Below, in pieces: positions 46,074 to 54,995 of a DNA stretch of 64,000 bases. The position numbers and the translations under genes are program-made. The DNA is taken from positions 1 through 64,000 of the forward strand of contig NZ_JAQAGZ010000029.1 in the NCBI RefSeq assembly GCF_027533625.1. The letters run 5' to 3'. The notes beneath the pieces were generated by a model that was not told the DNA's origin, searched no databases, and worked only from the letters and a program-made list of their open reading frames with translations. The stretch comes from Paenibacillus gyeongsangnamensis. Lineage in GTDB: Bacteria; Bacillota; Bacilli; Paenibacillales; NBRC-103111. Within the stretch, counting starts at the first letter, position 1, and each line of letters opens with the position of its first letter.

Positions 46074-46835
46074 TTATCCGCTCACTTCCATGATTGAAAG
46101 CGCAGCGTCCAGGCCTTCCGAAATATATACTCTGTTCATTGCGATCGGTTTGCTGATATGTTGTATCCGGTCGCTGATACCGCTGATTTCAGTAGCTTGT
46201 TGATGGAGCTCGGTATTGTCTTCTTTCAGCTCGTGAACCGTCGCCCGGATCGTTTGGAAGCTGATTTTGGTTTGTTCCACTTCCTTGTTGCCTAGTTCCG
46301 TATCCGTAACGCCGGACTTCGCTTCCTGTACCAATCCTTCGATTTCGCGGATGATCTGTTGGGCGATGTTTTCAACTCCCTTGGCCGAATTTTCGCTGCT
46401 TTCCGCCAGTTTTCTGACTTCGGAAGCTACGACACCAAATCCAAGGCCGTGCTCGCCGGCATGCGCGGCTTCAATGGCAGCATTGAGGGATAACAGTTTG
46501 GTTTGGGAAGCTATGTCTTGCAGTACCTCGACAATTTTTAAAATCTCTTTGGAAAACGCCGCGAGTGTATCCATTCTTCCCATGATGCTTTCGGACCGGC
46601 TGCTGATCCGCTCCATTTGATGGGCAACGTGGGCAATACGCTGCTCTCCATCCATCGTCATTCCGTCTGCTTGAGCCGATAATTCCGTGATATTTCGGGC
46701 ATGTTCCAGCATGTTCACGGCATTAGCCGAAATTTGACCCGACATGTCGACAAGCTGTTGCACCAAAACTTCTTGCTCTTCCATGGTCTCTTTCGCTTTT
46801 TCAATTTTTGTTGCGGCATGTAATGTCCCGTTCAT
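46074..46835 (-). CDS. Soluble methyl-accepting chemotaxis-type signalling protein
   Basis: 253 residues made almost only of the coiled-coil signalling domain. The hairpin tip SLNAAIEAAHAGEHGLGFGVVA with SEVRKLAESSENSAKGVE binds CheA/CheW in chemoreceptors. There are no membrane spans and no recognisable sensor domain, only a short N-terminal helix. An AAGGGGCG site precedes the ATG. It is the first gene of an operon controlled by the island operator at 46901-46920. It could tell the chemotaxis machinery about the redox or selenium state. That is an inference. Confidence 0.85.
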   Translation of the reverse strand: MNGTLHAATKIEKAKETMEEQEVLVQQLVDMSGQISANAVNMLEHARNITELSAQADGMTMDGEQRIAHVAHQMERISSRSESIMGRMDTLAAFSKEILKIVEVLQDIASQTKLLSLNAAIEAAHAGEHGLGFGVVASEVRKLAESSENSAKGVENIAQQIIREIEGLVQEAKSGVTDTELGNKEVEQTKISFQTIRATVHELKEDNTELHQQATEISGISDRIQHISKPIAMNRVYISEGLDAALSIMEVSG

Positions 46836-46900
46836 TTTAAACGCCCCTTGAAATGAAATGCTTTACGATTTTGAATATACCATGCCGAGAGAACAACCAT

Positions 46901-46920
46901 CTGTAAGGTAACATACATAA
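46901..46920 (-). promoter_or_regulatory. Island operator 2
   Basis: CTGTAAGGTAACATACATAA. A TATATT hexamer starts 31.5 bp from its centre (46879-46874, minus strand), upstream of the chemotaxis-type gene at 46835. Confidence 0.8.
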
Positions 46921-46930
46921 GTAGCAATTA

Positions 46931-46986
46931 AAAAAGGCCGCGAGCTTGGATTGAAGATCAGGAATCTTCAGGCTCGCGGTCTTTCT
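46931..46986. terminator. Bidirectional terminator
   Basis: CCGCGAGC (46938-46945) pairs with GCTCGCGG (46972-46979), flanked by A and T runs. On the minus strand it ends the DsrE-type gene. Confidence 0.8.
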
Positions 46987-47088
46987 TAGTTGATAAGAAT
47001 TTATAAGTTTTCGTAGCTTATAGCTTCGCAATCAACCTTGGTAAACGCGCTCGAGACAAGGACAGTGTAGCCGTTTATCCTGGCAGCA

Positions 47089-47442
47089 TTAAAGAGTTAT
47101 GATTTGATAATCCTCGGCAACCAGCTGCGCCAGACTCGGATGTCCGTTACGCTCTCCCATCGAGGGTAAACCGGATGTTCGCACTTCTTGTTCAACTCCG
47201 AAAGCGCCGGCGCAGTATTCACATACCCCTGCGATCACACCAAGATTTTTTACAGCGTTATAAATGGGGTTGTACTTGCCTGCCGGATCCTCGAATTTTT
47301 TGACCCAAATGGTTCCGGCCCCATCAAAAATAACTTTTACCTCGTGACCGGCTTCTTTCAATTCTTGCGCATATAACAACGAGTGAAGTGCTTTCGCACC
47401 CTCTGCTTCCGATGCATGCACCAAAATCGCAAATTTTTTCAT
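47089..47442 (-). CDS. DsrE-family protein
   Basis: 117 residues with the DsrE/DsrF-like fold: KKFAILVHASEAEGAKALHSLLYAQELKEAGHEVKVIFDGAGT at the start and GVCEYCAGAFGVEQEV with a Cys-x-x-Cys near residue 75. DsrE-type proteins carry sulfur as persulfide on a Cys, and the selenium-linked YedF contains such a domain. Under an island operator it could carry sulfur or selenium between enzymes. That is inferred from family and context. An ATG with a GGAGGAATCAAG site marks the start. Confidence 0.85.
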   Translation of the reverse strand: MKKFAILVHASEAEGAKALHSLLYAQELKEAGHEVKVIFDGAGTIWVKKFEDPAGKYNPIYNAVKNLGVIAGVCEYCAGAFGVEQEVRTSGLPSMGERNGHPSLAQLVAEDYQIITL

Positions 47443-47612
47443 CTTGATTCCTCCATGGGCTTATATTGTTTTAATGTTTGTTTGAAATCGACCAATGTAA
47501 CTCCCTGACCAATGTGCTTGTTATATGAAGCTTATGTTAAAGCCACCGCTCCCTTGCTTCACACCTCCTTTATTTTGATGGGCTTATCATACCCCAGCCA
47601 GTTCGCTTCCTT

Positions 47613-47632
47613 CTGTAATGTAGCTTACATAA
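47613..47632 (-). promoter_or_regulatory. Island operator 3
   Basis: CTGTAATGTAGCTTACATAA. TATGAT starts 31.5 bp from its centre (47591-47586, minus strand), upstream of the DsrE-type gene. Confidence 0.8.
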
Positions 47633-47666
47633 GATAAGAATGAACTGAAATCGATTCTAAACGTCC

Positions 47667-48332
47667 TCACGACATCATACCGCTCACTTTCTTAACTTCT
47701 GTCCATGCCCATGGAAAAAACTCAACACATATGACCCCGGCAATATAAAGCAGCATAGTGATGGGGCCGTTCGGATACGCATGAGATTGATACGTTAGTG
47801 CTGATATGGCAATCAAAATCACTCCGATCCGATTGTATCCTTTAAGAAATAAAGCCACCGCGGCGGACAACCCGGCAAACGTCCAAGAGTAGACGGCGAT
47901 GCGGGATATAGCCGAAACCCCAGGAGCATCCAAATTAAAGATTGAGGTAAACACATTGAACATGGAACCATATGCCGGACTTCCCTCATTAGTTATGCCC
48001 ATGATTTGAAGCCTATGAATGATGATTCCCGTCGCAATCCCTGCGATGGAATCTAGTGCTGTGTAAAAGATGATGAACAACCATAACGCTACCCGGCTGA
48101 TGCCTTTTAAAATTCCGGAAATAGGATCCGTAACAAAATACAAGGAAGCAGCAAGCAATCCAAAGAGCGGTAGCTGCATGAGGTGGAGCTTTAGCCACCA
48201 ATCGGCTTTTGCCGGTGAGACCAACATCTCTCCGAACACAACGGATTCCGGATGCCATAGATCCAAACCGCCAAGCAGAAGCGGAGCTCCTATGATGATC
48301 ATTCTGCGAAACATTGTCTTCCAGTTCAACAT
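47667..48332 (-). CDS. Membrane protein of unknown function (about 7 spans)
   Basis: 221 residues from ATG at 48332, preceded by GGAGGTAAGGAG. Hydrophobic segments alternate with short loops (IIIGAPLLLGGLDLW, WLKLHLMQLPLFGLLAASLYFV, LLYIAGVICVEFFPWAW). I do not recognise a family with confidence. It is divergent from the membrane protein at 48483, and both read away from one island operator, so the pair is probably co-induced. Confidence 0.65.
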   Translation of the reverse strand: MLNWKTMFRRMIIIGAPLLLGGLDLWHPESVVFGEMLVSPAKADWWLKLHLMQLPLFGLLAASLYFVTDPISGILKGISRVALWLFIIFYTALDSIAGIATGIIIHRLQIMGITNEGSPAYGSMFNVFTSIFNLDAPGVSAISRIAVYSWTFAGLSAAVALFLKGYNRIGVILIAISALTYQSHAYPNGPITMLLYIAGVICVEFFPWAWTEVKKVSGMMS

Positions 48333-48395
48333 CTCCTTACCTCCAATCCCTGATTCAGTTGCTTTACTCATCGTAGCAAAATGAAAAATTGTTGT

Positions 48396-48415
48396 TTGTA
48401 TGATAGCATACATAC
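48396..48415. promoter_or_regulatory. Island operator 4 (serves two divergent genes)
   Basis: TTGTATGATAGCATACATAC. On the plus side TATAAT starts 29.5 bp from its centre (48435-48440). On the minus side TACGAT starts 30.5 bp away (48375-48370). One site could activate both flanking genes. Confidence 0.82.
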
Positions 48416-48482
48416 TTTCTTTCTTGGCCCTTTATATAATGAGCCTGTAATCGAAAGTTCAAAAATTGAAGGAGGCTCACTC

Positions 48483-48923
48483 ATGACAGATGCAGTGCAA
48501 GAGAAAAAGTTTTCGTTTAAAGCCGGGATCATAAGCAGTTTGGTAGGCGGGCTCATCTTGGCTATTCCAATGGGCATGATGGGCATGTTCCCGGGACTCG
48601 CTTCCATGATGGGAAGCCACTCAGCGGCAGTCGGGTTTATTATTCATCTTATGATCAGCCTGATCTTCGGTATCGCTTTTGCCCTTTTCGCTGGAATGGT
48701 GAAACTTCATCCGGCCGTTTCGGGTCTCATTTTCGGGGTCATCATCTGGATTATCGGGCCGATGATTATCATGCCAATGATGATGGGCAGCGGCGGCGGA
48801 GCCAGCAATCCTTGCGGAGGCGGCGGCGCGTCCATGTCGATGTGGCTTAGCCTGGCTACTCATTTGATGTATGGTGTTGTTACCAGTATTACTTACAGGC
48901 TGGTCAAGGGAAAGGCAGCCTGA
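48483..48923 (+). CDS. Methionine- and glycine-rich four-span membrane protein
   Basis: 146 residues from ATG at 48483 (GAAGGAGG before it). Four membrane spans are visible (IISSLVGGLILAIPMGMMGMF, GFIIHLMISLIFGIAFALFAGMV, VSGLIFGVIIWIIGPMIIMPMMM, LATHLMYGVVTSITYRL). The spans are rich in Met, and a loop reads GGGASNPCGGGGASMSM. Met/Cys-rich loops suggest binding of soft metals or chalcogens, but I know no family to confirm this. It is a single-gene unit with a terminator at 48944-48990. Confidence 0.7.
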   Translation: MTDAVQEKKFSFKAGIISSLVGGLILAIPMGMMGMFPGLASMMGSHSAAVGFIIHLMISLIFGIAFALFAGMVKLHPAVSGLIFGVIIWIIGPMIIMPMMMGSGGGASNPCGGGGASMSMWLSLATHLMYGVVTSITYRLVKGKAA

Positions 48924-48943
48924 AACAAAGAAACTTAAAGACT

Positions 48944-48990
48944 AAACCTCCAATTCCACCTTTCATCACCGGGTGGAGTTGGAGGTTTTC
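48944..48990. terminator. Bidirectional terminator
   Basis: AAACCTCCAA-CCACC pairs with GGTGG-TTGGAGGTTT. It separates the convergent genes ending at 48923 and 49018. Confidence 0.85.
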
Positions 48991-49017
48991 TCAATTCCAA
49001 AGGATCCTTTCACATTC

Positions 49018-49614
49018 TTATAGATCTTTGAGAATCCTCTTTGCTTCCCACATCCGTTGCAGGGCGGTAAACATTTCAACGGCCAGAAATATCGCTGTGA
49101 GCCAAAGCAGCCATTGGGACAGAATAATCATCAGCGAAAACAGGATAAAGCCCTCTGTCCGTTCCGCGAGTCCCGCCTGATAGTAAAATGACTTTATGCC
49201 TTTTTTCTCGGTCAAAGCGCCGACTGTCAGAAAGACGGTCATCGAAAAGACGATGGATGCCGTTAACAGTAGCAGTAAAAATCGTGCTTCAGGAAATTTA
49301 GCAGCCAGTCCGATTATGACGGAAAGCTCGACGATCCGGTCGAACGTAATGTCAAGCAAAGTCCCCCACGGAGTTGTTTTTTGCGTAAGGCGCGCCATGG
49401 AACCGTCAACAGCGTCTAAGTAGCCCGAAATCCACAAGATGAGGACAGCCAAATACGGATGATTGAAAACAACGAGAAATCCCGTTGATAGTCCCAATAA
49501 AAATGCCGCCCAAGTGACCTGATTCGCCGATAAGCCCAGCTTTAACAGCCCTTTTGCCATATTCCCGATAATCGGCTGTACATATTTCCTTGCATGCGTA
49601 TCGAGCATCGGCAT
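49018..49614 (-). CDS. CDP-alcohol phosphatidyltransferase (YnjF-like)
   Basis: 198 residues with about six membrane spans. The family signature D-G-x2-A-R-x8-G-x3-D-x3-D is exact in DAVDGSMARLTQKTTPWG followed by TLLDITFD. These enzymes join a CDP-activated group to an alcohol or phosphate sugar at the membrane. It is the last gene of the transporter operon, 14 bases after the ATPase. Escherichia coli has the same gene set (ynjBCD with ynjF), so the association is old and probably functional. The acceptor is unknown. Confidence 0.88.
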   Translation of the reverse strand: MPMLDTHARKYVQPIIGNMAKGLLKLGLSANQVTWAAFLLGLSTGFLVVFNHPYLAVLILWISGYLDAVDGSMARLTQKTTPWGTLLDITFDRIVELSVIIGLAAKFPEARFLLLLLTASIVFSMTVFLTVGALTEKKGIKSFYYQAGLAERTEGFILFSLMIILSQWLLWLTAIFLAVEMFTALQRMWEAKRILKDL

Positions 49615-49628
49615 TCACTCCTTTCCAT

Positions 49629-50726
49629 TCAATGAACTCTCGGGAAGAAAAGCATCTTTCGAATATTGAAACGAACGGTCACGGTATCCCCTATTTTCGG
49701 CTGCTCCTGTTCGGTTGTTTTTTCAAGCACCTCAAGAACTCCATATCCGACTTGGATCCGAAAGCAATAAAGACCCTGGTGAAATAATACTTCCGTAACC
49801 CTGCCATCCAAACTTCTCCAATGGGATGCCTCTTCTTGTTTCCTTTCACCGCCCCTTAGAGCAACAGACAAGTATTCAGGCCGAAGAATCAGGCATCCGT
49901 GCCCGCAAGACGTATCCATTCGTTCGTCCAACCTAAGCGAGAATCCATTTGCTGAAAAAATCCCATCATGACAATCTCCCTCAAGGACGTTCTTGGCCCC
50001 CATAAAATAGGCAACTTCCAGGCTGTTCGGATTCTCGTACAAGTCCCGGGGTGAAGCTACTTGCAACACTTTGCCGCCCTTCATGACTGCAATCCGGTCC
50101 GCCAGATGAAAAGCTTCCCCCCGGTCATGTGTGACAAACAGAATCGTGATCGCATATTCCCGATGAATGCGTTTGACAAGCTCTCTCATCTCGTCGCGGA
50201 GTCCAGGATCTAAAGCGCTGAACGGTTCATCCATCAGCAGCAGTTTCGGCCTGGTCACGATGGCCCGGGCCAAAGAGACCCGCTGCTGCTGCCCGCCGCT
50301 TAATTCGGAAGGATTCCTCGAGCCGAAGTCCTTAAGGCCAACGGCCTCCAGCATGTTCCTGGCTTGCGCCAGACGTTCTTTCTTGCCGACTCCCTGCATT
50401 TTCAGGCCGAAGGCGACATTCTCATCCACTGTCATATGTGGAAACAGAAGCGGCTGCTGAAAAACCATGCCGAATCCTCTTTGTTCGGCAGGTAGTGAGG
50501 TAATCGATTCTAAACCGAGGCGAATCTCACCTTGATCGGGGGTTAATAACCCGGCAACCAATTTTAGCAGCGTCGTTTTCCCGCATCCCGAAGGGCCCAG
50601 CAGCGCAAAAAATTCGCCTTCTTGTACGGATAGATTCACGGACTGCAACGAAAACGCAGGAGCAGCCACTTTCTTATTTTTTCCCGGGTAAATCTTTTCA
50701 ATGTTCATTACATGCAGGTCTGGCAT
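49629..50726 (-). CDS. ABC transporter ATPase (YnjD-like)
   Basis: 365 residues. Walker A GPSGCGKTT is near residue 44, the Q-loop MVFQQPLLFP near 88, signature LSGGQQQR near 141, Walker B LLLMDEPFSALDP near 160 and the switch His in FVTHDRGEA near 195. The C-terminal 120 residues form an OB-like regulatory region, as in PotA/CysA-type ATPases. GGGAGGAATACG precedes the ATG. It powers the two permeases encoded just upstream. Confidence 0.92.
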   Translation of the reverse strand: MPDLHVMNIEKIYPGKNKKVAAPAFSLQSVNLSVQEGEFFALLGPSGCGKTTLLKLVAGLLTPDQGEIRLGLESITSLPAEQRGFGMVFQQPLLFPHMTVDENVAFGLKMQGVGKKERLAQARNMLEAVGLKDFGSRNPSELSGGQQQRVSLARAIVTRPKLLLMDEPFSALDPGLRDEMRELVKRIHREYAITILFVTHDRGEAFHLADRIAVMKGGKVLQVASPRDLYENPNSLEVAYFMGAKNVLEGDCHDGIFSANGFSLRLDERMDTSCGHGCLILRPEYLSVALRGGERKQEEASHWRSLDGRVTEVLFHQGLYCFRIQVGYGVLEVLEKTTEQEQPKIGDTVTVRFNIRKMLFFPRVH

Positions 50727-50744
50727 CGTATTCCTCCCGTCTCC

Positions 50745-51560
50745 TTACCAATGAAGAGGCATTTGTTTGCGGTAGTATGTTTTTAGTCCCAGATCCATGA
50801 CCCAGAGCAGGATGACGGAAACCCCCGCAAACAGCAAGGTGTAGGCGGAGCCAACAGCAGGATCGCCGCCGCTGATAAACGGAAAGAGCAGGAGCGGAAG
50901 CGTCATGACCTGCCCGCCGCCGACGAGAAACGTAATCAAGTATTGGCTCAAGGAAACCAATATACTGAGACTCGCACCTGCCGCTATGCCCGGCAAAATA
51001 TGAGGTAGCACGATGTGACGAAACCGAGCGAACCGTTTCGCTCCCAGCATTCGGCCCTGCTCTTCCCACTGAAAGCCGAGTGTTCCGAAACTGACGATTA
51101 AAGCCCTAATCATATAAGGAAGCGTCGGAGACAGATGAGATAGGATGACGCCATAAACCGATTCCGTCAACCCCAGCTTGATAAACGTCATATAGAGCCC
51201 CATCACCGGGACAAACGCAGGGACGATCATCGGCGCATAGAGTACGCCTTCCACGATTCGTTTCCCCTTGAACTCCCTTCTGGCGAGCGCATCCGCAGCG
51301 GGTACGGCAATCACTATATTGATTACTGTGACGAACATGGCAATGTAGACGCTCGTCCAAATAGCCTCCAACGTTCCGGAGTTTGGTGAAAAGACATATT
51401 CCCATGAACGCAAGCTATACGAATGAGGTAGCACCTCCGGCCATCTCCATCCGGCAGAGACGCTGGATAATAACAATGGAATAAACGGAAGTATAATCAG
51501 AGCGATGACAAAAGCGGTAATCAGCACGTGCAGAACATGCATCATCCGTCCGCTCATCAT
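50745..51560 (-). CDS. ABC transporter permease (YnjC-like, second half)
   Basis: 271 residues with six membrane spans and the ATPase-docking loop QGRMLGAKRFARFRHIVLPHILPG. The start is put at 51560 because GGGAGGGG stands at good distance; the codon overlaps the stop of the first permease. In Escherichia coli the two permeases are fused in YnjC, whereas here they are separate genes. Confidence 0.9.
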   Translation of the reverse strand: MMSGRMMHVLHVLITAFVIALIILPFIPLLLSSVSAGWRWPEVLPHSYSLRSWEYVFSPNSGTLEAIWTSVYIAMFVTVINIVIAVPAADALARREFKGKRIVEGVLYAPMIVPAFVPVMGLYMTFIKLGLTESVYGVILSHLSPTLPYMIRALIVSFGTLGFQWEEQGRMLGAKRFARFRHIVLPHILPGIAAGASLSILVSLSQYLITFLVGGGQVMTLPLLLFPFISGGDPAVGSAYTLLFAGVSVILLWVMDLGLKTYYRKQMPLHW

Positions 51561-52447
51561 CACCATCCCCTCCCTTGGGCGGAGAGCCAGCGACTGCTGA
51601 TCCGATATGCCAGCAGCCCTAACCCGGCGGCGATCAGCGCGAGGATTACATTCACAGCCAGAGCTTCGGGGCGCTGGGATAGCTCTCCACCTGTATAAAG
51701 CTCATAAGAGAGTACAGGCAGCATTTTGGGATACGTCACCCCGAGTAGAAAAGGAATTTCAAATGCCGAGAACGTAAAGGCAAATACGATGAAGGAAGAA
51801 GACAGCAAAGCCGGAAATACAAGCGGAAGCACGATCTCGCGGACGAATTTGCCGGGGCTTGCTCCGAATACGCGAGCCGCTTCATACCATGAGCCGAGAA
51901 TCCGGAGCAGCACAGGATACATCATTAAGGCAATGAACGGCGCCTCTTTCCATGCATAGGCCAAAATGATACCTGATCCGAAAGGATCGTTTATCCAAAC
52001 GGGAAAGTCCTGAATCTCCTTAATCCATCCGAGATGAAAAGCGATTCGGGAGATCCATCCGCTTTGGATAAAAAGCAGCACGATCAAATACGCTCCTGTC
52101 AAATGAGGGACGAGTAAAGGGAACCCGAACAGCCGCTGCCAAAAGTTTTTCCAGTCGGAACCGACCGATTTGCCCAACATAAACAAACAAATCGCGGCAA
52201 TGAGCCCTAATATCCCCGCAGCAAACGTTGACAAAACGGAAATACGCAGGGTTAGCAGAAGCGAACTCCAAAATTCATCCGAACGAAGCAGCTCTTCATA
52301 GGCGAATAAGGAAAAACGGGATTGACCCGCAGCCGGAAAATATCCCAGGCTTTGGATCAATCCTTCGATCAGTCCGCCGAAAAATAAAACCAAGATGATA
52401 AGGATTGCGGGCATTATAAGAAGGTATGGCCTACTTTTTCGCCACAT
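51560..52447 (-). CDS. ABC transporter permease (YnjC-like, first half)
   Basis: 295 residues with six membrane spans and the docking loop YEAARVFGASPGKFVREIVLPLVFP. The ATG at 52447 (AAAGGA upstream) overlaps the end of the binding-protein gene by 17 bases. An earlier ATG at 52474 has no ribosome site. It pairs with the permease at 50745-51560. Confidence 0.9.
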   Translation of the reverse strand: MWRKSRPYLLIMPAILIILVLFFGGLIEGLIQSLGYFPAAGQSRFSLFAYEELLRSDEFWSSLLLTLRISVLSTFAAGILGLIAAICLFMLGKSVGSDWKNFWQRLFGFPLLVPHLTGAYLIVLLFIQSGWISRIAFHLGWIKEIQDFPVWINDPFGSGIILAYAWKEAPFIALMMYPVLLRILGSWYEAARVFGASPGKFVREIVLPLVFPALLSSSFIVFAFTFSAFEIPFLLGVTYPKMLPVLSYELYTGGELSQRPEALAVNVILALIAAGLGLLAYRISSRWLSAQGRGW

Positions 52448-53729
52448 TTTGGGTCCATTCCTTTTCGAACTCATCGACGTAGGCAGCAGGTGTTTCCGGT
52501 ACGCGATGGCTGGCTAGCACATCGATCGGAAGCGTAGCTTCCCCGCGGTCGATCGAGGCTAACCGTTTTTGGTCGTCAGCAGATAACTTCTTCGGATCAA
52601 GCGCCGTAAAGTCTCCCCAGTTGGCGGGATCCGCTTTGGCGATCTGCGCATCGGGGGAAAGCAGAAAATTGATAGCGGCCATCGCTCCCGCCAGATGCAC
52701 GGAATTGAATGGGATGGATAAATAATGCGTGTTGGATAAGGTGCCTTTTTCTAGAACGAACGTTCTCGTCGATTTCGGGAATGCACCCTTTTTGACCTGG
52801 CTCGCCGCACTCGAAGGGTCATAGCTCATGGTCATCCAGACCTCGCCATTTCCATATAATTGATCCAGCTTCGCCACGCTTTCGGGATATGTTTTGCCCT
52901 CTCTCCACAAATAGGGCTTCAGTTCATTTAGAAAATCCCAGGCGGGTTTCGTCTTATCATTCATCGTTTTTTCATCGACATTTGCCTTCATATATGGCTC
53001 ATAACCGCCGGTTTGTTCGTAAATGACATGACGGATAAACGCACTGCCGGTAAAATCGGGCGGAGCAGGATACGTAAATTTGCCCGGATTTTTCTTCGTC
53101 CACTCGAGCAGCTCTTTCATCGATTTCGGCGGATTTTTCAGCTTATCCGAATCATACGCAAAGACGAATTGCGCCTTGCCCCAAGGAGCTTCCGTCCCAT
53201 CTGTCGGCAGACCGAAATCGCTCGCGACATCCGGCGCCTTCACATCGACGTATTGGTTCTCATTCGGAAGCTTCGAAGCAAACGATCCCCAAAGCAGCGA
53301 ATTATCCTTGGCTGCCTTGAAATTTTCCCCGTTGATCCACATGATGTCGATGCTGCCGTCCTTTTTCCCGGCTTGCTTATCAGCCAGCAGCTTGTTGATA
53401 ATATCCTTCGTATCGTTCATCGGCACGCGTTTCAAGGTCACATCCGCTTCTTTTTTCAGCCGCGGCGCCACCCACTCGTCGATATAGCGGTTAATCGAGT
53501 CGCTTCCGCCCCACATGTACATATTGACGGTCTGGCCCTTGGCTTGCGCCAGCACGTCGTTCCATTTTGCGTCCAATAAGCTATTCGAAACGGGCTTGGA
53601 ATCGTCCCCCGTTTTCTGCCCTGCATCCGATTTCGGCGCGTTCGTGTGCGAGCATCCTGCCAAAATAATTCCCGTAAAAATCATAAAAACAAACCCCATC
53701 CATAATAACTTACGCTTCAAGCACGTCAT
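52431..53729 (-). CDS. Solute-binding lipoprotein (YnjB-like)
   Basis: 432 residues. The signal peptide ends in lipobox ILAGCS (about residue 25). The mature protein has the family 6/thiamin-polyamine-like binding fold: VNMYMWGGSDSINRYIDEWVAPRLKK at the start, IDIMWINGENFKAAK and WGKAQFVFAYDSDKL. The cargo of YnjBCD has not been established. The gene stands behind an island operator (53790-53809), so the system may bring in a sulfur or selenium compound. Confidence 0.88.
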   Translation of the reverse strand: MTCLKRKLLWMGFVFMIFTGIILAGCSHTNAPKSDAGQKTGDDSKPVSNSLLDAKWNDVLAQAKGQTVNMYMWGGSDSINRYIDEWVAPRLKKEADVTLKRVPMNDTKDIINKLLADKQAGKKDGSIDIMWINGENFKAAKDNSLLWGSFASKLPNENQYVDVKAPDVASDFGLPTDGTEAPWGKAQFVFAYDSDKLKNPPKSMKELLEWTKKNPGKFTYPAPPDFTGSAFIRHVIYEQTGGYEPYMKANVDEKTMNDKTKPAWDFLNELKPYLWREGKTYPESVAKLDQLYGNGEVWMTMSYDPSSAASQVKKGAFPKSTRTFVLEKGTLSNTHYLSIPFNSVHLAGAMAAINFLLSPDAQIAKADPANWGDFTALDPKKLSADDQKRLASIDRGEATLPIDVLASHRVPETPAAYVDEFEKEWTQNVAKK

Positions 53730-53789
53730 CTCCTATCAATTATGAATGATTTATACTTCTTCTACTGTACGGCAAGATTCGATAAAGTT

Positions 53790-53809
53790 CTGTAGGATAG
53801 CTTACATAC
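53790..53809 (-). promoter_or_regulatory. Island operator 5
   Basis: CTGTAGGATAGCTTACATAC. TACAGT starts 30.5 bp from its centre (53769-53764, minus strand), upstream of the YnjB-like gene. Confidence 0.78.
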
Positions 53810-53837
53810 AAATCGTAATATCGAGACCCGCCTCGTA

Positions 53838-54995
53838 TTAAATGTTTTCAAATGCCCTGTTTGCCAATAATGATAGGGTGCTATCGTCACTTGGGGGGTT
53901 ATGGATGCCCGCTTGCACGTCTCTGAAATAACGCTGAAGCGGATTCGATGAAAAGAAGCTTTGCCCTCCGACAATGCGCATCGCTTCTCGCACAACCTCT
54001 ATGGCGGTATTGGTTGCAACCGTCTTGACCGCGGCGAGCTCAGGCTCCATCATATCCCGCTTTTCGGGTTCCTGATCCCACCGTTCCGCTACAGAATAGA
54101 GGAAATGACGCGCCGATAACAATTTTAATTCGATGGTTCCGACCTTCCGTCTCACTTCAGGCTCATCTTTAATCGGTCCCTGAAGGCTGTTCGGTTTATA
54201 TTCGTTAGCAAATCTCACCGCTTCGTTCCTTGCGGCAATGGCAATCCCCAAGTAACAGGCGGGAATATGCAAAAGCCACGCTAGTGGCGATGGTTTTCTT
54301 GGCGGAATGAATTCTACAAAAGCTTCATCACCCACGACCACATTGTCCAAAACAATATCGTCGCTTCTTGTCCCTCTCATACCCAGCGTATCCCAATTGC
54401 TTTCAACGCGTACGCCCTTTGAAGTTGCGGGGATGAGAAAGCCGCCTACTTCTCCTGTATCGGCAATCGTTGCGGAAACGATCAGATAATCAAGAGCAGG
54501 CGCCATCGAAGCGTACGATTTTCGCCCGTTCAGGAGCCATTTGTCATTCTGTTTGAATGCCATTGTCTCCGGCTTTGCGCCGCGCGAGGGGTTTCCGGTT
54601 GCAAGTTCCGCATGAACGCGGTTAATCAAACGTTGCTCTTTGACGACCTTCACACAAAGCTCCTTAAAAATCGGCTCCGGCCAATCCCTGCGCACGGATA
54701 AATCCAAAAGTACCCCCAAGTGCCACCCTAAAGATAAAGCGGTGGAAGCGTCTCCTTGAGCCAACTGTTCTTGAATCATCACAAACTCATATAAAGATAT
54801 CTCTTCACCACCATTTTCCTTCGGGATCGTAAGCGACAGAAACCCCGCTTGCTTCAGTGCCTCAAAATTCTCAAACGGAAAGCTGCCATTTTGATCGACA
54901 AGGTCGGCCCTTTCTGCAAACTGATTTACCAAATTCCCCGCTACTTTTACGAAATGTCTATGCCTATCGTTCTTTAAGAATATTTCGTCGTTCAT
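53838..54995 (-). CDS. Acyl-CoA dehydrogenase-family flavoprotein (YdbM-like)
   Basis: 385 residues with the acyl-CoA dehydrogenase fold: N-terminal helices (FENFEALKQAGFLSLTIPKENGGEEISLYEF), the FAD strand domain (LLNGRKSYASMAPALDYLIVSATI, WDTLGMRGTRSDDIVLDNV) and a C-terminal helix bundle (GGQSFFSSNPLQRYFRDVQAGIHNPPSDD). It is closest in style to Bacillus YdbM. Related flavoproteins (SfnB, DszC) act as monooxygenases on sulfur compounds, so such a role is possible here. No catalytic Glu is obvious at the usual place. GGGGAATGAGAGC precedes the ATG. Confidence 0.82.
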   Translation of the reverse strand: MNDEIFLKNDRHRHFVKVAGNLVNQFAERADLVDQNGSFPFENFEALKQAGFLSLTIPKENGGEEISLYEFVMIQEQLAQGDASTALSLGWHLGVLLDLSVRRDWPEPIFKELCVKVVKEQRLINRVHAELATGNPSRGAKPETMAFKQNDKWLLNGRKSYASMAPALDYLIVSATIADTGEVGGFLIPATSKGVRVESNWDTLGMRGTRSDDIVLDNVVVGDEAFVEFIPPRKPSPLAWLLHIPACYLGIAIAARNEAVRFANEYKPNSLQGPIKDEPEVRRKVGTIELKLLSARHFLYSVAERWDQEPEKRDMMEPELAAVKTVATNTAIEVVREAMRIVGGQSFFSSNPLQRYFRDVQAGIHNPPSDDSTLSLLANRAFENI

